Assembly: GCF_007753095.1 (NCBI RefSeq)
Contig: NZ_CP036348.1
Coordinates: forward strand, 868,001-932,000
Length of the DNA: 64,000 bases
From: Rosistilla carotiformis
GTDB lineage: Bacteria; Planctomycetota; Planctomycetia; Pirellulales; Pirellulaceae
Direction of reading: 5' to 3'
Part shown: in pieces, positions 25,486 to 35,464 of the stretch
Layout: every line of letters begins with the position of its first letter
Numbering within the stretch: the first letter of the stretch is position 1
Program-made: the position numbers and the translations under genes
The notes under the pieces: generated by a model
Told to the model about the DNA's origin: nothing
The model's database searches: none
What the model saw: only the letters and a program-made list of their open reading frames with translations

Positions 25486-26445
25486 ATGGCCACCGTAGTC
25501 GACGACGCCTTTGACCTAGCCGAACAGACTGGCATCGATGCCAGCGAAGTCGCAAAAAGCAAGAAGCAGAAGGCCCCCAACCTGGCGCGTGAAGAGCGGA
25601 CGATCGTCAATACGTATTCGATCATCTGGCTGGTCGCGGCTCATATCGGTGCGATCTTTGCCATCTGGACCTTCTCATGGCCCGCGTTGATCGCAACGGT
25701 CGCCCTCCACTGGATCACCGGCGGCCTAGGAATCTGCCTAGGCTACCACCGCTACCTGACCCACACAGGCTTCCAATCGCACCGCTGGGTCAAATACATG
25801 TTTGCCGTGATCGGCAGCTTGGCCGGCGAAGGTTCGCCTCTGGACTGGGTCGCCGACCATCGCAAGCATCACGCCGAGAGCGATCAGCCCGGCGATCCCC
25901 ACTCGCCCAACGATGGGGCTTGGTGGAGTCACATGTTCTGGCTGGTCTACAGCACTCACAATGGCGACCGCGAAGCTTACTTCAAACGGTGGATTCCCGA
26001 TCTCGCATCGGACCCCGGCATGCGGTTGATCGAAAAACTGTTCCTGCCACTGAACTTTGCCATGGGCGGAGCTTTGGCCATCGGCGGCTACCTTTACGGC
26101 GGCACCGAAATGGCGATCTCGATGGTCGTTTGGGGCATGTTCTTACGCCTGGTCTTCGTCTTGCATTCGACATGGTTGGTCAACTCGGCGAGCCACATGT
26201 GGGGCTACCGCAACTACGAAACAACCGACAAGAGTCGCAACAACTGGTGGGTCGCATTGGTCACCTATGGCGAAGGCTGGCACAACAACCACCACGCCTA
26301 TCCGCGGATGGCCAAGCACGGTCACAAGTGGTGGGAGATCGACCTGACCTACATGGCGATCAAAGCGATGCAAAAAGTCGGCCTGATTTGGAAGGTCGTC
26401 GACTACCGTAACGTCGCCGAAAAGAATGCGAAGTTAGGACAGTAG
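25486..26445 (+). CDS. Acyl-CoA / fatty acid desaturase
   Basis: 319 residues, four hydrophobic helices and the three histidine boxes of membrane desaturases: GYHRYLTH (HxxxxH, ~86-92), DHRKHH (HxxHH, ~125) and HNNHHAYP (HxxHH, ~265). It inserts a cis double bond, usually delta-9, into acyl chains using a di-iron centre. ATG 25486 follows an AGGAAG sequence. A Rho-independent terminator lies downstream (26476-26516). Preceding 277 bases hold no gene. Confidence 0.9.
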   Translation: MATVVDDAFDLAEQTGIDASEVAKSKKQKAPNLAREERTIVNTYSIIWLVAAHIGAIFAIWTFSWPALIATVALHWITGGLGICLGYHRYLTHTGFQSHRWVKYMFAVIGSLAGEGSPLDWVADHRKHHAESDQPGDPHSPNDGAWWSHMFWLVYSTHNGDREAYFKRWIPDLASDPGMRLIEKLFLPLNFAMGGALAIGGYLYGGTEMAISMVVWGMFLRLVFVLHSTWLVNSASHMWGYRNYETTDKSRNNWWVALVTYGEGWHNNHHAYPRMAKHGHKWWEIDLTYMAIKAMQKVGLIWKVVDYRNVAEKNAKLGQ

Positions 26446-26475
26446 TTCGACTCGCAGCGTCTTGAAAACGAAATG

Positions 26476-26516
26476 ACCGCCGGTGGTTCGTGCAACGATC
26501 CGCTGGCGGTTTTCTT
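26476..26516 (+). terminator. Rho-independent terminator after desaturase
   Basis: An 11-bp stem (accgccggtgg / ccgctggcggt, with G-U pairs), 13-base loop, followed by TTTCTTTG, 31 bases beyond the desaturase stop. Confidence 0.7.
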
Positions 26517-26587
26517 TGCGCCGGCCCATCCTAACAGACGAGTGCATTTCGATTTAGCGACTGCCGATCGATATTGCCCCAACGGGG

Positions 26588-27721
26588 TCAGCGGCGAAGC
26601 ACAAACCGCCGCATGTAGGCGATGAATTGGCGGTCGAGTGTTTCGAGATCGCCGAACGTATCGCGGAACATCTGCACTCGTTCACGTGGGCCCAGCGAAT
26701 CGAGGTAGTCGCCTTCGCTGAGCTGTTTCAGATAAGCAACGTACTGCTTCGGCTTTGTTTTGACCAGGAAATAGGTCAACGCCCAAGCTTCGGCATACGC
26801 AGACGCCGCCGTTGCCGTGTTCGTTAGCCGAGTATCGTCTTGCAGCAGCGTGATCAGAGAGTTCGCCGGCCGATTGGGCAGATATTGGGCGAAACGCAAT
26901 CGGTTGACTTCGTTGATTCGGCCGATCTCACGCCAGCCATCGCCACGCTTCAGGTCGGGCGATTCAAAAAAGACGGCCATCCCTTCGCTGACCCAAAAGG
27001 GATTGTCGGCATACCGTTTCTGCAAGCCGCAATTGTAGGCCAGTTGGTGAGTGGCTTCGTGAACGATGGTGGCGATATTCCGGTCGACGAGGAATCCGCC
27101 GGCTCGCACCCCTGCGCCTTCGCCGATGTCGTACGTTGTGATCCGATTGGTCTTCAGGTTGTAGTATCCGATGATCGTTTCGGCGCCTGGACCCGCTTCG
27201 GGACGGGCGTAGCGTTGGAAACTTGCTTTGTCGCTAAAAACCAACGCGACCAACGGAAATTGTGGTTTGGGCAGATCCCATCCGTTGTTCTTCCAGAACG
27301 CATAAAAGCCCTTGTGCAGCTTCTCAAACAGCCCGGCACAGTATTCGACAAACGGAGCGTTGGCGTTGGAGACGACGATATAGTGTGCCGTTTGAAGGAC
27401 ACGGAAATCATCTCCCAGCGTTTCGAGTAATTGGGCGACCGCCGCTTCGGGGCTGGCGATTTCGACAGCTGTCGAATCTTGTTTGTGATCCTTGATCTCG
27501 TCGGACTGAATCATCCAGATCTGCCCGTCATTGGCTTGGAACAACCGCCCACCATCTTTGGCGACGACCAGCGTTTCGCCACAAACCTCGTACTGTTTCC
27601 CGTCCTGGACGAATTGAACGTGTTCCGACGCCACAACATTTCCACACGTCAGCACAGTGGATAGCAGTATCCAGAAGGCGACAGCGAAGGTCCAAGCGAT
27701 CAAGTTTCGGTTGCGAAGCAT
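26588..27721 (-). CDS. DUF1570 domain protein (secreted metallopeptidase-like)
   Basis: About 377 residues from ATG 27721, signal peptide (MLRNRNLIAWTFAVAFWILLSTVLTCGNVVAS). VHEATHQLAYN near residue 225 is the HExxH-like zinc site (HEATH) of the DUF1570 family; the downstream NPFWVSEGMAVFFE supplies the third ligand region. Family members are widespread in planctomycetes and presumed peptidases, activity unproven. Longer open frame to 27799 overlaps the permease stop and is rejected since the signal peptide starts at 27721. Confidence 0.8.
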   Translation of the reverse strand: MLRNRNLIAWTFAVAFWILLSTVLTCGNVVASEHVQFVQDGKQYEVCGETLVVAKDGGRLFQANDGQIWMIQSDEIKDHKQDSTAVEIASPEAAVAQLLETLGDDFRVLQTAHYIVVSNANAPFVEYCAGLFEKLHKGFYAFWKNNGWDLPKPQFPLVALVFSDKASFQRYARPEAGPGAETIIGYYNLKTNRITTYDIGEGAGVRAGGFLVDRNIATIVHEATHQLAYNCGLQKRYADNPFWVSEGMAVFFESPDLKRGDGWREIGRINEVNRLRFAQYLPNRPANSLITLLQDDTRLTNTATAASAYAEAWALTYFLVKTKPKQYVAYLKQLSEGDYLDSLGPRERVQMFRDTFGDLETLDRQFIAYMRRFVLRR

Positions 27722-27767
27722 GAGGTTCCGTTGGGGGTTGCGAATGGAGGGCCCTTCTATCATACGC

Positions 27768-29297
27768 TTAACGGCGCGCCATCGCAGAATACACGGCACG
27801 AAAAACGATCATCGTGGTGATGACGATTGTGCTGGAGATCAGGCATAGTCCCGATTCTTGGTAGCGAACACCGCTGTGCAGCAACCCGAAAACACGCCTG
27901 GCGACTGTGGACACTCCCGGTGGAAGCACCAATTCGGTTGCCGAAATCTCCCCCAGTGCTAACACTGCGGAAACGAAGCTGCAGATCGCCAAGGGACCGA
28001 CGATTCGAGGCAGCTCGATCGATCGCAACCGCTGCCACCAGCCGGCCCCATCGACTCTTGCCGCCTCGTCGACGCGGCGGTCCGAAGCATAAAAGCTGCC
28101 CATGAGGATCATGCAGGACAGGGGGACGGATCGGTGCAATACCGCCAATCCTGCCGGAATCAGTGTGCGGTCGTACAGGTCGCCAAGCCATCCGATGCCA
28201 GTGTTGGCAAACAGCCACAGGATCCCGACGCTGATCACCGGTCCCGGAATGAACATCAGGAACAGGCAACCGATCGCGACGCTACGCAATCGGTAGCGAC
28301 CCAACCACGCCAGCAGTGTGGCGAGGGGCAGCGTCATCACGATCACGGTCGCGGCCAACATCGCGGTCCAATAATACTCGGTCCGAAACATCCAAGTCGC
28401 CTGAACGATGGACTCCGTCGCTTGCGCCGCCGACCATCCCGCCTGCAGCTCACCATCGATTGCCGTCACCGTCCAACCGGCCTTGATCGCCAGGCTAGCC
28501 AATGGCAATAGAATCATCAACGTTGCCAGGAGCGTCAGGCTTGCGTGTGCGGCCACTTGCCCTGCCCCGCCGCCCGCCGAAAGCGAGGCTCGGACGCGGG
28601 CAGGCGTTCCGCCGATCGTGCGTTTGATTCGTCGACGGCCTAGAGCGGAGACCATCGCGATGCCGGTGCAGATACCGACGGGTAGCATCGTCGCCAGCAG
28701 GATCGGAGCTGGGTTCGGAGAGAGGGCGTACTGGAAGTAGACTTCGTCGGCGAGCGTTCGGAAGCCATACAGGTCGACAACGGAGATTTCTGTCGCCGCA
28801 ATCAAGGCAACCCATAACCCACCGGACAATGTCATCAGGAACGTTCCTGGTAACGTGACTTGCAGAGCCGCCCGCACCGCTCCGGTCTCCAGTTGAGCCG
28901 CTTCCTCACCGGGCAGCGGTCCGCGCCGCAAAAAGAGACCGACGATCAACGCGACCCAGGCCGCTCCGGTGACCCCATGGATCCACGCAGACGCGACCAG
29001 GCCAGCGAAAAAGCTGCCGCGTGCTGCGACGCCCGACAGCGCCAGCCAGCCAAACTTGCCCAGCGTCGCCTCCCATGCCGCCGCGTGAATGAACAGAGGC
29101 AGCGAGATCGAAAGCACCGGAACCCAACGCCAAAGCGATCGCCCGCGGCGGAGAATCCGTTCGCTTACGTAGCCATAAGTCCAACCGATCAGGATTGCGA
29201 TGGCTGTCGCAAACAGCATCAGCATCAGCGTGCGAAGAGTGGCTTGCAAAACGCGAGTGCCCGTTGAAGTGCCGTCGAGAAATGGCCGTCGTGCCAC
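27768..29297 (-). CDS. ABC transporter permease, fused two-domain type (FbpB-like)
   Basis: 509 residues, ~12 membrane helices forming two permease units. The EAA-type loops are LETGAVRAALQVTLPG (first half) and VDEAARVDGAGWWQRLRSIEL (second half), the layout of iron(III)/thiamine-type permeases such as FbpB/ThiP. It would move a substrate across the inner membrane with an ATPase and a binding protein, neither of which is adjacent. GTG start at 29297; transcription is probably with the DUF1570 gene, whose start lies 47 bases after its stop. Confidence 0.8.
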   Translation of the reverse strand: MARRPFLDGTSTGTRVLQATLRTLMLMLFATAIAILIGWTYGYVSERILRRGRSLWRWVPVLSISLPLFIHAAAWEATLGKFGWLALSGVAARGSFFAGLVASAWIHGVTGAAWVALIVGLFLRRGPLPGEEAAQLETGAVRAALQVTLPGTFLMTLSGGLWVALIAATEISVVDLYGFRTLADEVYFQYALSPNPAPILLATMLPVGICTGIAMVSALGRRRIKRTIGGTPARVRASLSAGGGAGQVAAHASLTLLATLMILLPLASLAIKAGWTVTAIDGELQAGWSAAQATESIVQATWMFRTEYYWTAMLAATVIVMTLPLATLLAWLGRYRLRSVAIGCLFLMFIPGPVISVGILWLFANTGIGWLGDLYDRTLIPAGLAVLHRSVPLSCMILMGSFYASDRRVDEAARVDGAGWWQRLRSIELPRIVGPLAICSFVSAVLALGEISATELVLPPGVSTVARRVFGLLHSGVRYQESGLCLISSTIVITTMIVFRAVYSAMARR

Positions 29298-29316
29298 GGC
29301 GGAATGAGTTCACCGG

Positions 29317-29374
29317 CGATACGAAAAATGGCACGCCAGCGTCGGGCAAGGACGCAGCGTGCCATCTCGTATCG
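29317..29374. terminator. Hairpin between ABC permease and Gfo/Idh/MocA gene
   Basis: Arms cgatacga...atggcacgc (29317-29335) and gcgtgccat...tcgtatcg (29357-29374), with one small bulge. It lies between the upstream oxidoreductase stop (29413) and the permease start, and may terminate the former. Confidence 0.55.
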
Positions 29375-29412
29375 GCACCTAGCGAGAACCGCTCAGCGGT
29401 CCCCGAAGGGGA

Positions 29413-30750
29413 CTACATCGTGTAGCCGTTCTTAAGGTCGGGCTTGACCATCCAATCGTACTTGTCTGTCCCCAGAACCTTCATGTCCTTGGCGTTCCAG
29501 CTGATCTTCTCGCCTTGCTTTTCGCCTTCGTCCGCCGCGAAGACAGCCAGGTTTCCGAGCAGGATCGTTTCGGTCAAAGGACCGGCGTAGTTCGGGAAGT
29601 TGCTCTTCGCTTCTTTACCCGTCTTGATCGCCATCGCCAATTCGCGGAAGTGGCCTGGCGATCGATCGTAATCGACGTCCTTCTTCTCCGCTCCGCCGAG
29701 CAATTCGAACGTGGCACCGTAATCGTTTGGCGAATACAGGCTGCCCTTGGATCCAACGACCAAGCAGCCGCTGCTGGACAAGCCCTTCTTCGCGAACGAT
29801 TCCGAACCGGCGAACAGCGATTGCGCGGGCAGTTTGCCGCCGTCATACCAGTACAGTTGCGTTGCACCACGCCAATCGTTGGCGGGGAATTCAAACACGA
29901 TCTGCGACCAGGACGGGTAGGTGACCTTGTTGTGGCCGCTGGTCGTCGCTTGCACGCTGGTCGGGTTTTGCAGATCGCATCCCATGTACGGCATGTTCAA
30001 CGTATGGCAAGCCATGTCGCCCAACGCTCCGGTACCGAAGTCCCAGAAACCACGCCACTTAAATGGATGGTAAGCGCTGCTGTAAGGACGCTTTTCAGCG
30101 GGGCCAATCCATTCATCCCAGTGGATGAAGCTTGGCACTTCTTCCGCTGCGGGTTGACCGATGCCTTGTGGCCAAACCGGGCGGTTGGTCCAAACATGCA
30201 CCTCTTTTACGTCGCCGACGACACCGGCTTTAATCATCGCAGCCGCTTCGCGAACGCCGCTGTTGGCGGTTCCTTGGTTGCCCATCTGAGTCTGGCATTT
30301 GTTTTCTGCAGCCAGTTCGCCCAGACGACGCGATTCCCAGATCGTGCGAGTCAATGGCTTTTGCGTGTAGCAGTGTTTGCCCAGTGCCAATGCAGCCGCA
30401 GTCGCTACGCCGTGGCAGTGGTCGGGCGTGCTGACGGTCACTGCGTCGATGTTCTTGTTGTTTTCATCGAGCATCTTGCGGAAGTCGAAATACTTCGAAG
30501 CGTCGGTGAAGCGTTCGCCCGCTTTGTTCAATCGCTCTTCGTCGATGTCGCAGATCGCCACGACTTTGCCCGCCTTGCCCGCGTCGGCCGAATCGCTCGA
30601 TCCCTTGCCGCCGACACCGATGCACGCAAACCGGATCTCTTCGTTCGCAGCCAAGCTCTCCTTGGGGGCGATGCCTCCAGCAACCCAGTAGCCTGCGCTG
30701 GCGACGGTGGTGGCTTTCAGGAAAGTTCGACGTGAATTATTTGTTTTCAT
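29413..30750 (-). CDS. Gfo/Idh/MocA family oxidoreductase, Tat-exported
   Basis: About 445 residues from ATG 30750 (GGAG upstream). The N-terminus NNSRRTFLKATTVASAG is a twin-arginine signal. A Rossmann fold follows (RFACIGVGGKG, VVAICDIDEER), then VTVSTPDHCHGVATAAAL and GKHCYTQKPLTRT, landmarks of the NAD(P)-binding domain with the catalytic lysine in the EKP-like KPL. It likely oxidises or reduces a sugar-type substrate in the periplasm with a bound nicotinamide cofactor. Very common secreted enzymes in planctomycetes; substrate unknown. Confidence 0.88.
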   Translation of the reverse strand: MKTNNSRRTFLKATTVASAGYWVAGGIAPKESLAANEEIRFACIGVGGKGSSDSADAGKAGKVVAICDIDEERLNKAGERFTDASKYFDFRKMLDENNKNIDAVTVSTPDHCHGVATAAALALGKHCYTQKPLTRTIWESRRLGELAAENKCQTQMGNQGTANSGVREAAAMIKAGVVGDVKEVHVWTNRPVWPQGIGQPAAEEVPSFIHWDEWIGPAEKRPYSSAYHPFKWRGFWDFGTGALGDMACHTLNMPYMGCDLQNPTSVQATTSGHNKVTYPSWSQIVFEFPANDWRGATQLYWYDGGKLPAQSLFAGSESFAKKGLSSSGCLVVGSKGSLYSPNDYGATFELLGGAEKKDVDYDRSPGHFRELAMAIKTGKEAKSNFPNYAGPLTETILLGNLAVFAADEGEKQGEKISWNAKDMKVLGTDKYDWMVKPDLKNGYTM

Positions 30751-31071
30751 AGACAGTCTCCAGTTCAAGGTGGGAATCGCACGGGTTGATCGGTCAACAC
30801 GGAATTGACACGTTCATGGTCGGATCTTTGCGCCGTTGTGGAAATGCCCAAATTTCGGCGTTCCCGTATGTTACGGTGGCTGTCGCTGCCACACACGGTG
30901 CAACATGGGAAATTTATTCCGGCTATAGGATAGCTGGGAAGCGGGCGAGCATCAAATAGTTCAGTGCTAGCGATCTTACCGGCAGCCATCCCAAGACTCA
31001 CGAGGCTCCTATCCATCCGCCGATAATGAGCAACAGTTGCGGATCATTCTTTCAACCCAGGAGCTTTAACC
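30751..31071. other. Intergenic, no supported gene
   Basis: No gene, tRNA or clear repeat is seen. The 83-codon minus frame here (30765-31016) has atypical composition. AGGAGC lies before the GTG start of the next gene. Confidence 0.4.
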
Positions 31072-31326
31072 GTGTGGCGTTCGCTATTCTTAGCGCTGGG
31101 CATCATGCTCACCGTCGTCGGTGCGGAGTGCCTGGTGATCGACAGTGCATCTCTGCATGCCGCTAGCGAAAAACCTAGCGGTTCCTTCCTCGCGGCGGCT
31201 CCAACGGGCCCCTCGACGCGAAACTTCACCCCCTCGGAATGGTTTCCTTGGTCGATGATGGGGGCGGGAACACTGACCGTCCTCTACGCCCTCACGCTTC
31301 GCCGTTCGGCTCCAGCGGAGGGCTAG
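31072..31326 (+). CDS. Small conserved planctomycete membrane protein
   Basis: GTG start after CAGGAGCTTTAACC; 84 residues with two membrane helices (SLFLALGIMLTVVGAECLVI and WFPWSMMGAGTLTVLYALTL). The W-R-x-x-F-L-A-L-G and G-A-E-C-L-V-I pattern and the Pro-rich middle match short planctomycete membrane proteins of unknown role. Confidence 0.65.
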   Translation: MWRSLFLALGIMLTVVGAECLVIDSASLHAASEKPSGSFLAAAPTGPSTRNFTPSEWFPWSMMGAGTLTVLYALTLRRSAPAEG

Positions 31327-31416
31327 ACCCCGTCGGATTTTTTTCTCCGCATTTTTTCCGTTAACGACAGCCAAAAAGGGTTGTCGGGCGGGAATTCCCG
31401 GTCGTCGCGCCCGCCG

Positions 31417-33012
31417 CTATAAAAAGTTTTGCGGCAGCGTCTCGCCTCGGCGATCGCGATCGGTCCATTGCATTGGACTATTGGGTGGAGTCATCAGCAG
31501 ATAAGCGTCGTCTTGGTAGCTCAACCGCCAATGCAACTGCGACTGCATCGCGTCGACGATCGGCGATCCCACGGGGACCACGACCGCGTCGCTGGGATAG
31601 CGATCGAGCATTTGTTCCCACCCCGGTTCGCCGCGATAGAACGCGCGGTGCTCGTCGAGCAGCTCGGGCGGATAACCGACTTCATATCGTCCATCGATGC
31701 TGATCAAGACGTCCGGATACATGTGCCACATCACGTAGGCACCCGCCCCAAAGGGCAACTGCACGCGTCCGCGGAAGTGATTCTCTTTGAGGTATTCGAC
31801 GACCCCCACCGGCTGATTTCCGGTCCCCATCTCCGCCGACTGAACCGGCAACACGGTGTACCAACCGCCGACATAGAAAAAGTAAGTCAGGCTTCCCACG
31901 ATCGCGGCGACCGCGCTTCGCTGGACACCTCGCTGGTGTTGGCAGATCCAAGCCTGGATCGCCGGACCCATTTTGCAACGTGACAGCAACGGTGGTGCGT
32001 AACACATCCAAACCACGCCGTAGATTGAACCGTGGCGAATGTGCCGCATCGCGAGATAAGCGGTCACGATCAAAGAGAGCGTTCCGATCGCGCGACGCCA
32101 ACCCAGTTGAACCACAGCGACGGTCGTCAGCACAATCGTCAACAGATAGCTGAGCAGCGTCAGCCCTGGATTGTAAGTTGTCCACAGCGGCCCCCATTCG
32201 GCGATCTCGGGACGCGGCATGCGAACCGCATGCAAGACGTACGGAGCGTACTGGGCGCCATAGGGCGTCAGCCCCAACGTGGCCGCGGCGGCGATCAATA
32301 GCCCAACGCGGTGCCAGTAGCGATGGACGAGGCGTTTCATCAGCCATTGCCTCTGCCTGAGCCGTCCCTGTCGCCATTGGTTCACGAGATCGGCAGCCAC
32401 GCGTTCGAAGGTGTCGATCGCCAACAATCCCGCACCGACCAAAAAGCCGGCGTGAATGTTGACCCACACGATCCACAACGGAAGCAACATCAAAACCCAA
32501 CCGCGTCGGCCGCGGCGGTCTTCATCGACCAACCGCAACTGTACCGCGGTGAACAACAGCGTGACCAGTTGAGCCCGCAGCGTCCCGAATCCGACCCAAG
32601 CGATCGGCAGAATCAAGAGTGCTGCCAACGCAAAGACGATCGGGCTGGCGCCGCGCCGGCGAGCGGTCATGTAGGTCGCCGAAACGATTCCCAGGATCAA
32701 CATCCATCGTAGGATTGTCAGTCCCATCAGGCCCCAGCCTGTGGAAACGCAGAACCCGTACAACAACAAGCCCATCGCCCATTCATGATGGACCGACGGA
32801 TAGACCGTCGGGGTGAAAGCAAACGGGTTGTCCAACGGCAATTCGCCACGGAACATCGCTTCGCGGACGAGCGCCAATTCGTGATACATATCGTGCATCA
32901 CAAAATTCATCTGCGCAATCCAAGCGGCAAACAAACATCCCGCCGCCGCTAACAGCAGCAACGCGAGACGCTTGGCGGATGGATCGGGCAGAGAACGCGG
33001 GGCGGTTTGCAT
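31417..33012 (-). CDS. Large multi-pass membrane protein, planctomycete conserved
   Basis: About 531 residues from ATG 33012. Around nine membrane helices in the first 380 residues; the loop VMHDMYHELALVREAMFRGE, ...VHHEWAMGLLLYGF resembles the lumen motif of mannosyl/arabinosyltransferase-like (GT-C) proteins. A large C-terminal soluble part (DVLISIDGRYEVGYPPELLDE) follows. The fold suggests a membrane glycosyltransferase-like protein, without proof. Frame up to 33042 is open but the signal-like start is at 33012. Confidence 0.6.
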   Translation of the reverse strand: MQTAPRSLPDPSAKRLALLLLAAAGCLFAAWIAQMNFVMHDMYHELALVREAMFRGELPLDNPFAFTPTVYPSVHHEWAMGLLLYGFCVSTGWGLMGLTILRWMLILGIVSATYMTARRRGASPIVFALAALLILPIAWVGFGTLRAQLVTLLFTAVQLRLVDEDRRGRRGWVLMLLPLWIVWVNIHAGFLVGAGLLAIDTFERVAADLVNQWRQGRLRQRQWLMKRLVHRYWHRVGLLIAAAATLGLTPYGAQYAPYVLHAVRMPRPEIAEWGPLWTTYNPGLTLLSYLLTIVLTTVAVVQLGWRRAIGTLSLIVTAYLAMRHIRHGSIYGVVWMCYAPPLLSRCKMGPAIQAWICQHQRGVQRSAVAAIVGSLTYFFYVGGWYTVLPVQSAEMGTGNQPVGVVEYLKENHFRGRVQLPFGAGAYVMWHMYPDVLISIDGRYEVGYPPELLDEHRAFYRGEPGWEQMLDRYPSDAVVVPVGSPIVDAMQSQLHWRLSYQDDAYLLMTPPNSPMQWTDRDRRGETLPQNFL

Positions 33013-33281
33013 AGCAGAGATCTTGCGAGGCGAAAAACACACCGCGAAATCCCCATGGACGCCGGTGTGATGAACCCTAGCACGAAGCTTGCCTGGGGCT
33101 GCGGGATGCTGATCGCAGACCGCTGCTTTTCCCTAGAATTTGCTTGCCGATCGGTCTTCCGACGACGATCGCTCGCGATGTTCGGTCGCCGCGGAATTTG
33201 TTAAAGCTGAAGGGGTCGACGACTTCGCGTGGCACAACCGATGGAATCGATTTAATCCGCAGTCTTCAACATCCGGCTCGC

Positions 33282-33647
33282 TCAGCGCCGATACTTCGCG
33301 ATCGCCTCAGGCAGCGGATAGGAAGTGATGTCTCCCTCGGGGCCTTGCGCTTCGATCTCACGCAATCGCTCGAACCCACGGCTGACCAAAGTCTCACGCT
33401 GCTGGACGTATTCCGGATCGAGCTCTTGTTTATTGAAAGCCCCTTCACAAACCAGCGGTTCGAAATCGGGATGCACGATAAATTGGCCAACCGCTGGGTT
33501 GCAGCGGATGTGACGTTCGGGAGTCGTGTGCAATCGCTCGGGATCCAGTTCGCCGATCACGAACCGCAAATAAAGATCGCTGTCGCTGATGTTCCCCACA
33601 TCCTCGCCACATACTTCACACAGATAACCTTCGTCGCAGCGAGCCAT
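33282..33647 (-). CDS. Conserved planctomycete hypothetical protein
   Basis: 121 residues: CEVCGEDVGNISDSDLYLRFV (one CxxC), LHTTPERHIRCNPAVGQFI, a block I recognise from conserved planctomycete proteins, and YPLPEAI near the end. No signal peptide. Function unknown; conserved cysteines and His suggest metal binding. Confidence 0.65.
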   Translation of the reverse strand: MARCDEGYLCEVCGEDVGNISDSDLYLRFVIGELDPERLHTTPERHIRCNPAVGQFIVHPDFEPLVCEGAFNKQELDPEYVQQRETLVSRGFERLREIEAQGPEGDITSYPLPEAIAKYRR

Positions 33648-33691
33648 TCGAAAAACAAAACCGTCGGTTGGATGGAGGAACTAAAAAACGA

Positions 33692-33717
33692 GCATCGCCA
33701 ACATGAACTGGCGATGC
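33692..33717 (-). terminator. Terminator after intradiol dioxygenase
   Basis: Arms gcatcgcca (33692-33700) and tggcgatgc (33709-33717), then a run of six T on the minus strand (33683-33688). It ends the gene whose stop is at 33755. Confidence 0.7.
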
Positions 33718-33754
33718 CACAAGTGCACTTCGCAAGGATCTGAGATCGTGTCGG

Positions 33755-34444
33755 TTAACCGCGTTGCTTTTCCGAATCGTCGGGCGTCCGGCCGAGCACG
33801 ACGTCGAAGCGACACGCCAATTCGTCGAGCTTCGATTCGGGGATCGGATTAAAATCGGCGACCAACAATTCGCGTTTCGCTGGATCGGTGACCCGACGAA
33901 AAACACCATCGCGTGCATTCCCCGCGTAGCCACGAATCATCAACTGAGTCGTCAGCAGCTTGCGGTCGTTCTGTTTAACGATGATATGAATGTGCGGGGC
34001 AGGACGACCGGGATACTCGACCGGCTTGATCGTGCGAAAACGGTACTCCCCCGTCGATCCTGTCTCGAAACGGCCGAAGCCTTGGAAGTTGGGGTCCTGT
34101 TGCTTCTTCTTGCCATTGCTGTCGCGCGAGTGAAGATAGACCGCGTTGGCATCACATTGCCAAATTTCGATCGTCGCATTGCGAACTGGCGAACCCGACG
34201 GCGTCAAAACACGTCCGGTTAGATGAGTGATCTGCCCCACCGCGGGCGTCGTGCTGTCGTTGATCACGATCAGATCGTTGTCTTGATCCAGTGGCATTTT
34301 ATCGGGATAGAACGGCCCTTCGGTCAACGGCGGCGTCGACTGCAACTGCTCCGCAAACAAGCCGGGCGTTGCGAAAAAAACAGCCCCGCCGACGGCAAGC
34401 AGCGAGCGACGGGATAACGGAAAACGCGTCGATGGATTTTGCAT
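33755..34444 (-). CDS. Intradiol ring-cleavage dioxygenase-like protein
   Basis: About 229 residues from ATG 34444, Tat-type signal (FPLSRRSLLAVGGAVFFATPG). The dioxygenase core: TEGPFYPDK, HLTGRVLTPSGSPVRNATIEIWQCDANAVYLHS, then RFRTIKPVEYPGRPAPHIHI with tyrosine and histidine ligands for Fe(III) (H-x-H in PHIHI). Homologues cleave catechol/protocatechuate; exported members in planctomycetes have unknown substrates. Confidence 0.82.
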   Translation of the reverse strand: MQNPSTRFPLSRRSLLAVGGAVFFATPGLFAEQLQSTPPLTEGPFYPDKMPLDQDNDLIVINDSTTPAVGQITHLTGRVLTPSGSPVRNATIEIWQCDANAVYLHSRDSNGKKKQQDPNFQGFGRFETGSTGEYRFRTIKPVEYPGRPAPHIHIIVKQNDRKLLTTQLMIRGYAGNARDGVFRRVTDPAKRELLVADFNPIPESKLDELACRFDVVLGRTPDDSEKQRG

Positions 34445-34743
34445 AGTGTTCGGGCCCAGTTTGGCGGAAGCTGATGTCACATGAAGGTTCAACACCGCAT
34501 GCAGCATACCAGATCGGCTCGATCGATAAATCAACAGTTTCTAGGCAATATCGCCGTGGCTCAGGCGAATATCCTGCCAGTCGATCAGGGAGCAGTCGCC
34601 CATTCGATAGGGTGGTAATGATGGCAATCGTTGCCTCTCGACGTCTCAAACAATGACGAAACGCCCCGAAACATGCGATTGAAGTCGGGGTTGGAAAGAG
34701 CCTGCACGCCTTAAGCCTCACCCCAACAAGAAGGTTACTTAGG

Positions 34744-35055
34744 ATGGAAACTTTTTTCGTTGCCTGCCCTTCCGGACACCAGATTCCAGTTCCCAGCAAC
34801 CACTCCGGCGTCCCGGTACAATGCCCTCTGTGCGACGCAGTTGCGGCACTCCCCATTGCACGGACAAGCTTGTCCGATACTGGGGTGATGCGGATCCTCG
34901 AGGCAAGCGACCTAACCCCGCCGGTCCAAAAGTCGGAATCCGCATCGCGTCCCTGTCCAATATGCCGCACTCCGGTTTCCGAGGCGTCCGCCGCTTGCGG
35001 TCATTGCCAAACCTACTTGGCGAGCCCTCCCGATTTCCTCCGCGACCTTGCTTGA
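34744..35055 (+). CDS. Small zinc-ribbon protein (103 aa)
   Basis: The N-terminal VACPSGHQIPVPSNHSGVPVQCPLCDAV and the C-terminal CPICRTPVSEASAACGHCQ each hold cysteine pairs spaced like zinc ribbons. No signal peptide. Function unknown; nucleic acid or protein binding likely. Confidence 0.55.
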   Translation: METFFVACPSGHQIPVPSNHSGVPVQCPLCDAVAALPIARTSLSDTGVMRILEASDLTPPVQKSESASRPCPICRTPVSEASAACGHCQTYLASPPDFLRDLA

Positions 35056-35464
35056 TTTGGAATTATTAGCCCGCGAAACGGGTTGCATTTGAACTTAGCG
35101 TTATCGGGCAACCAAGGAGTGCTGCGCAGTCATCCACAACAGGAGACGAATTGGCACAATGTCACAACGATTAGTTTGAGCAACACGTGTCCGCCCGTCG
35201 TCCTCGCCGTTTCAGCGAAGCGGAAGTCGTCAAGACTTTCGCCACGCGGCGAGTCCCCCCCTCCGAAACTCTAGGCGAGTTCCGCTACACTAGTCGTCTA
35301 CCGCCGCGATGTTTTTCAGCGATCGAGAACGCTACAGTCGGGCGGCTGGTTCTCGCTCCCCAATGGCAAAACAAGGTCTCGGGGCGAAGTTCAGCATCTT
35401 TTTTGTTCGCTGCCGCGATCCGGTTCCCTCCTCTACCGACAAAGAGGCAAGAAGGAGTCCGGTC
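35056..35464. other. Intergenic region before methyltransferase-like gene
   Basis: No gene or strong structure is seen; the open frame continuing upstream of 35465 lacks family similarity in its first 52 residues. Confidence 0.4.

Noticed and set aside
30765-31016. 83-codon minus-strand frame
   Set aside because: No ribosome site or family similarity; composition unlike neighbours.
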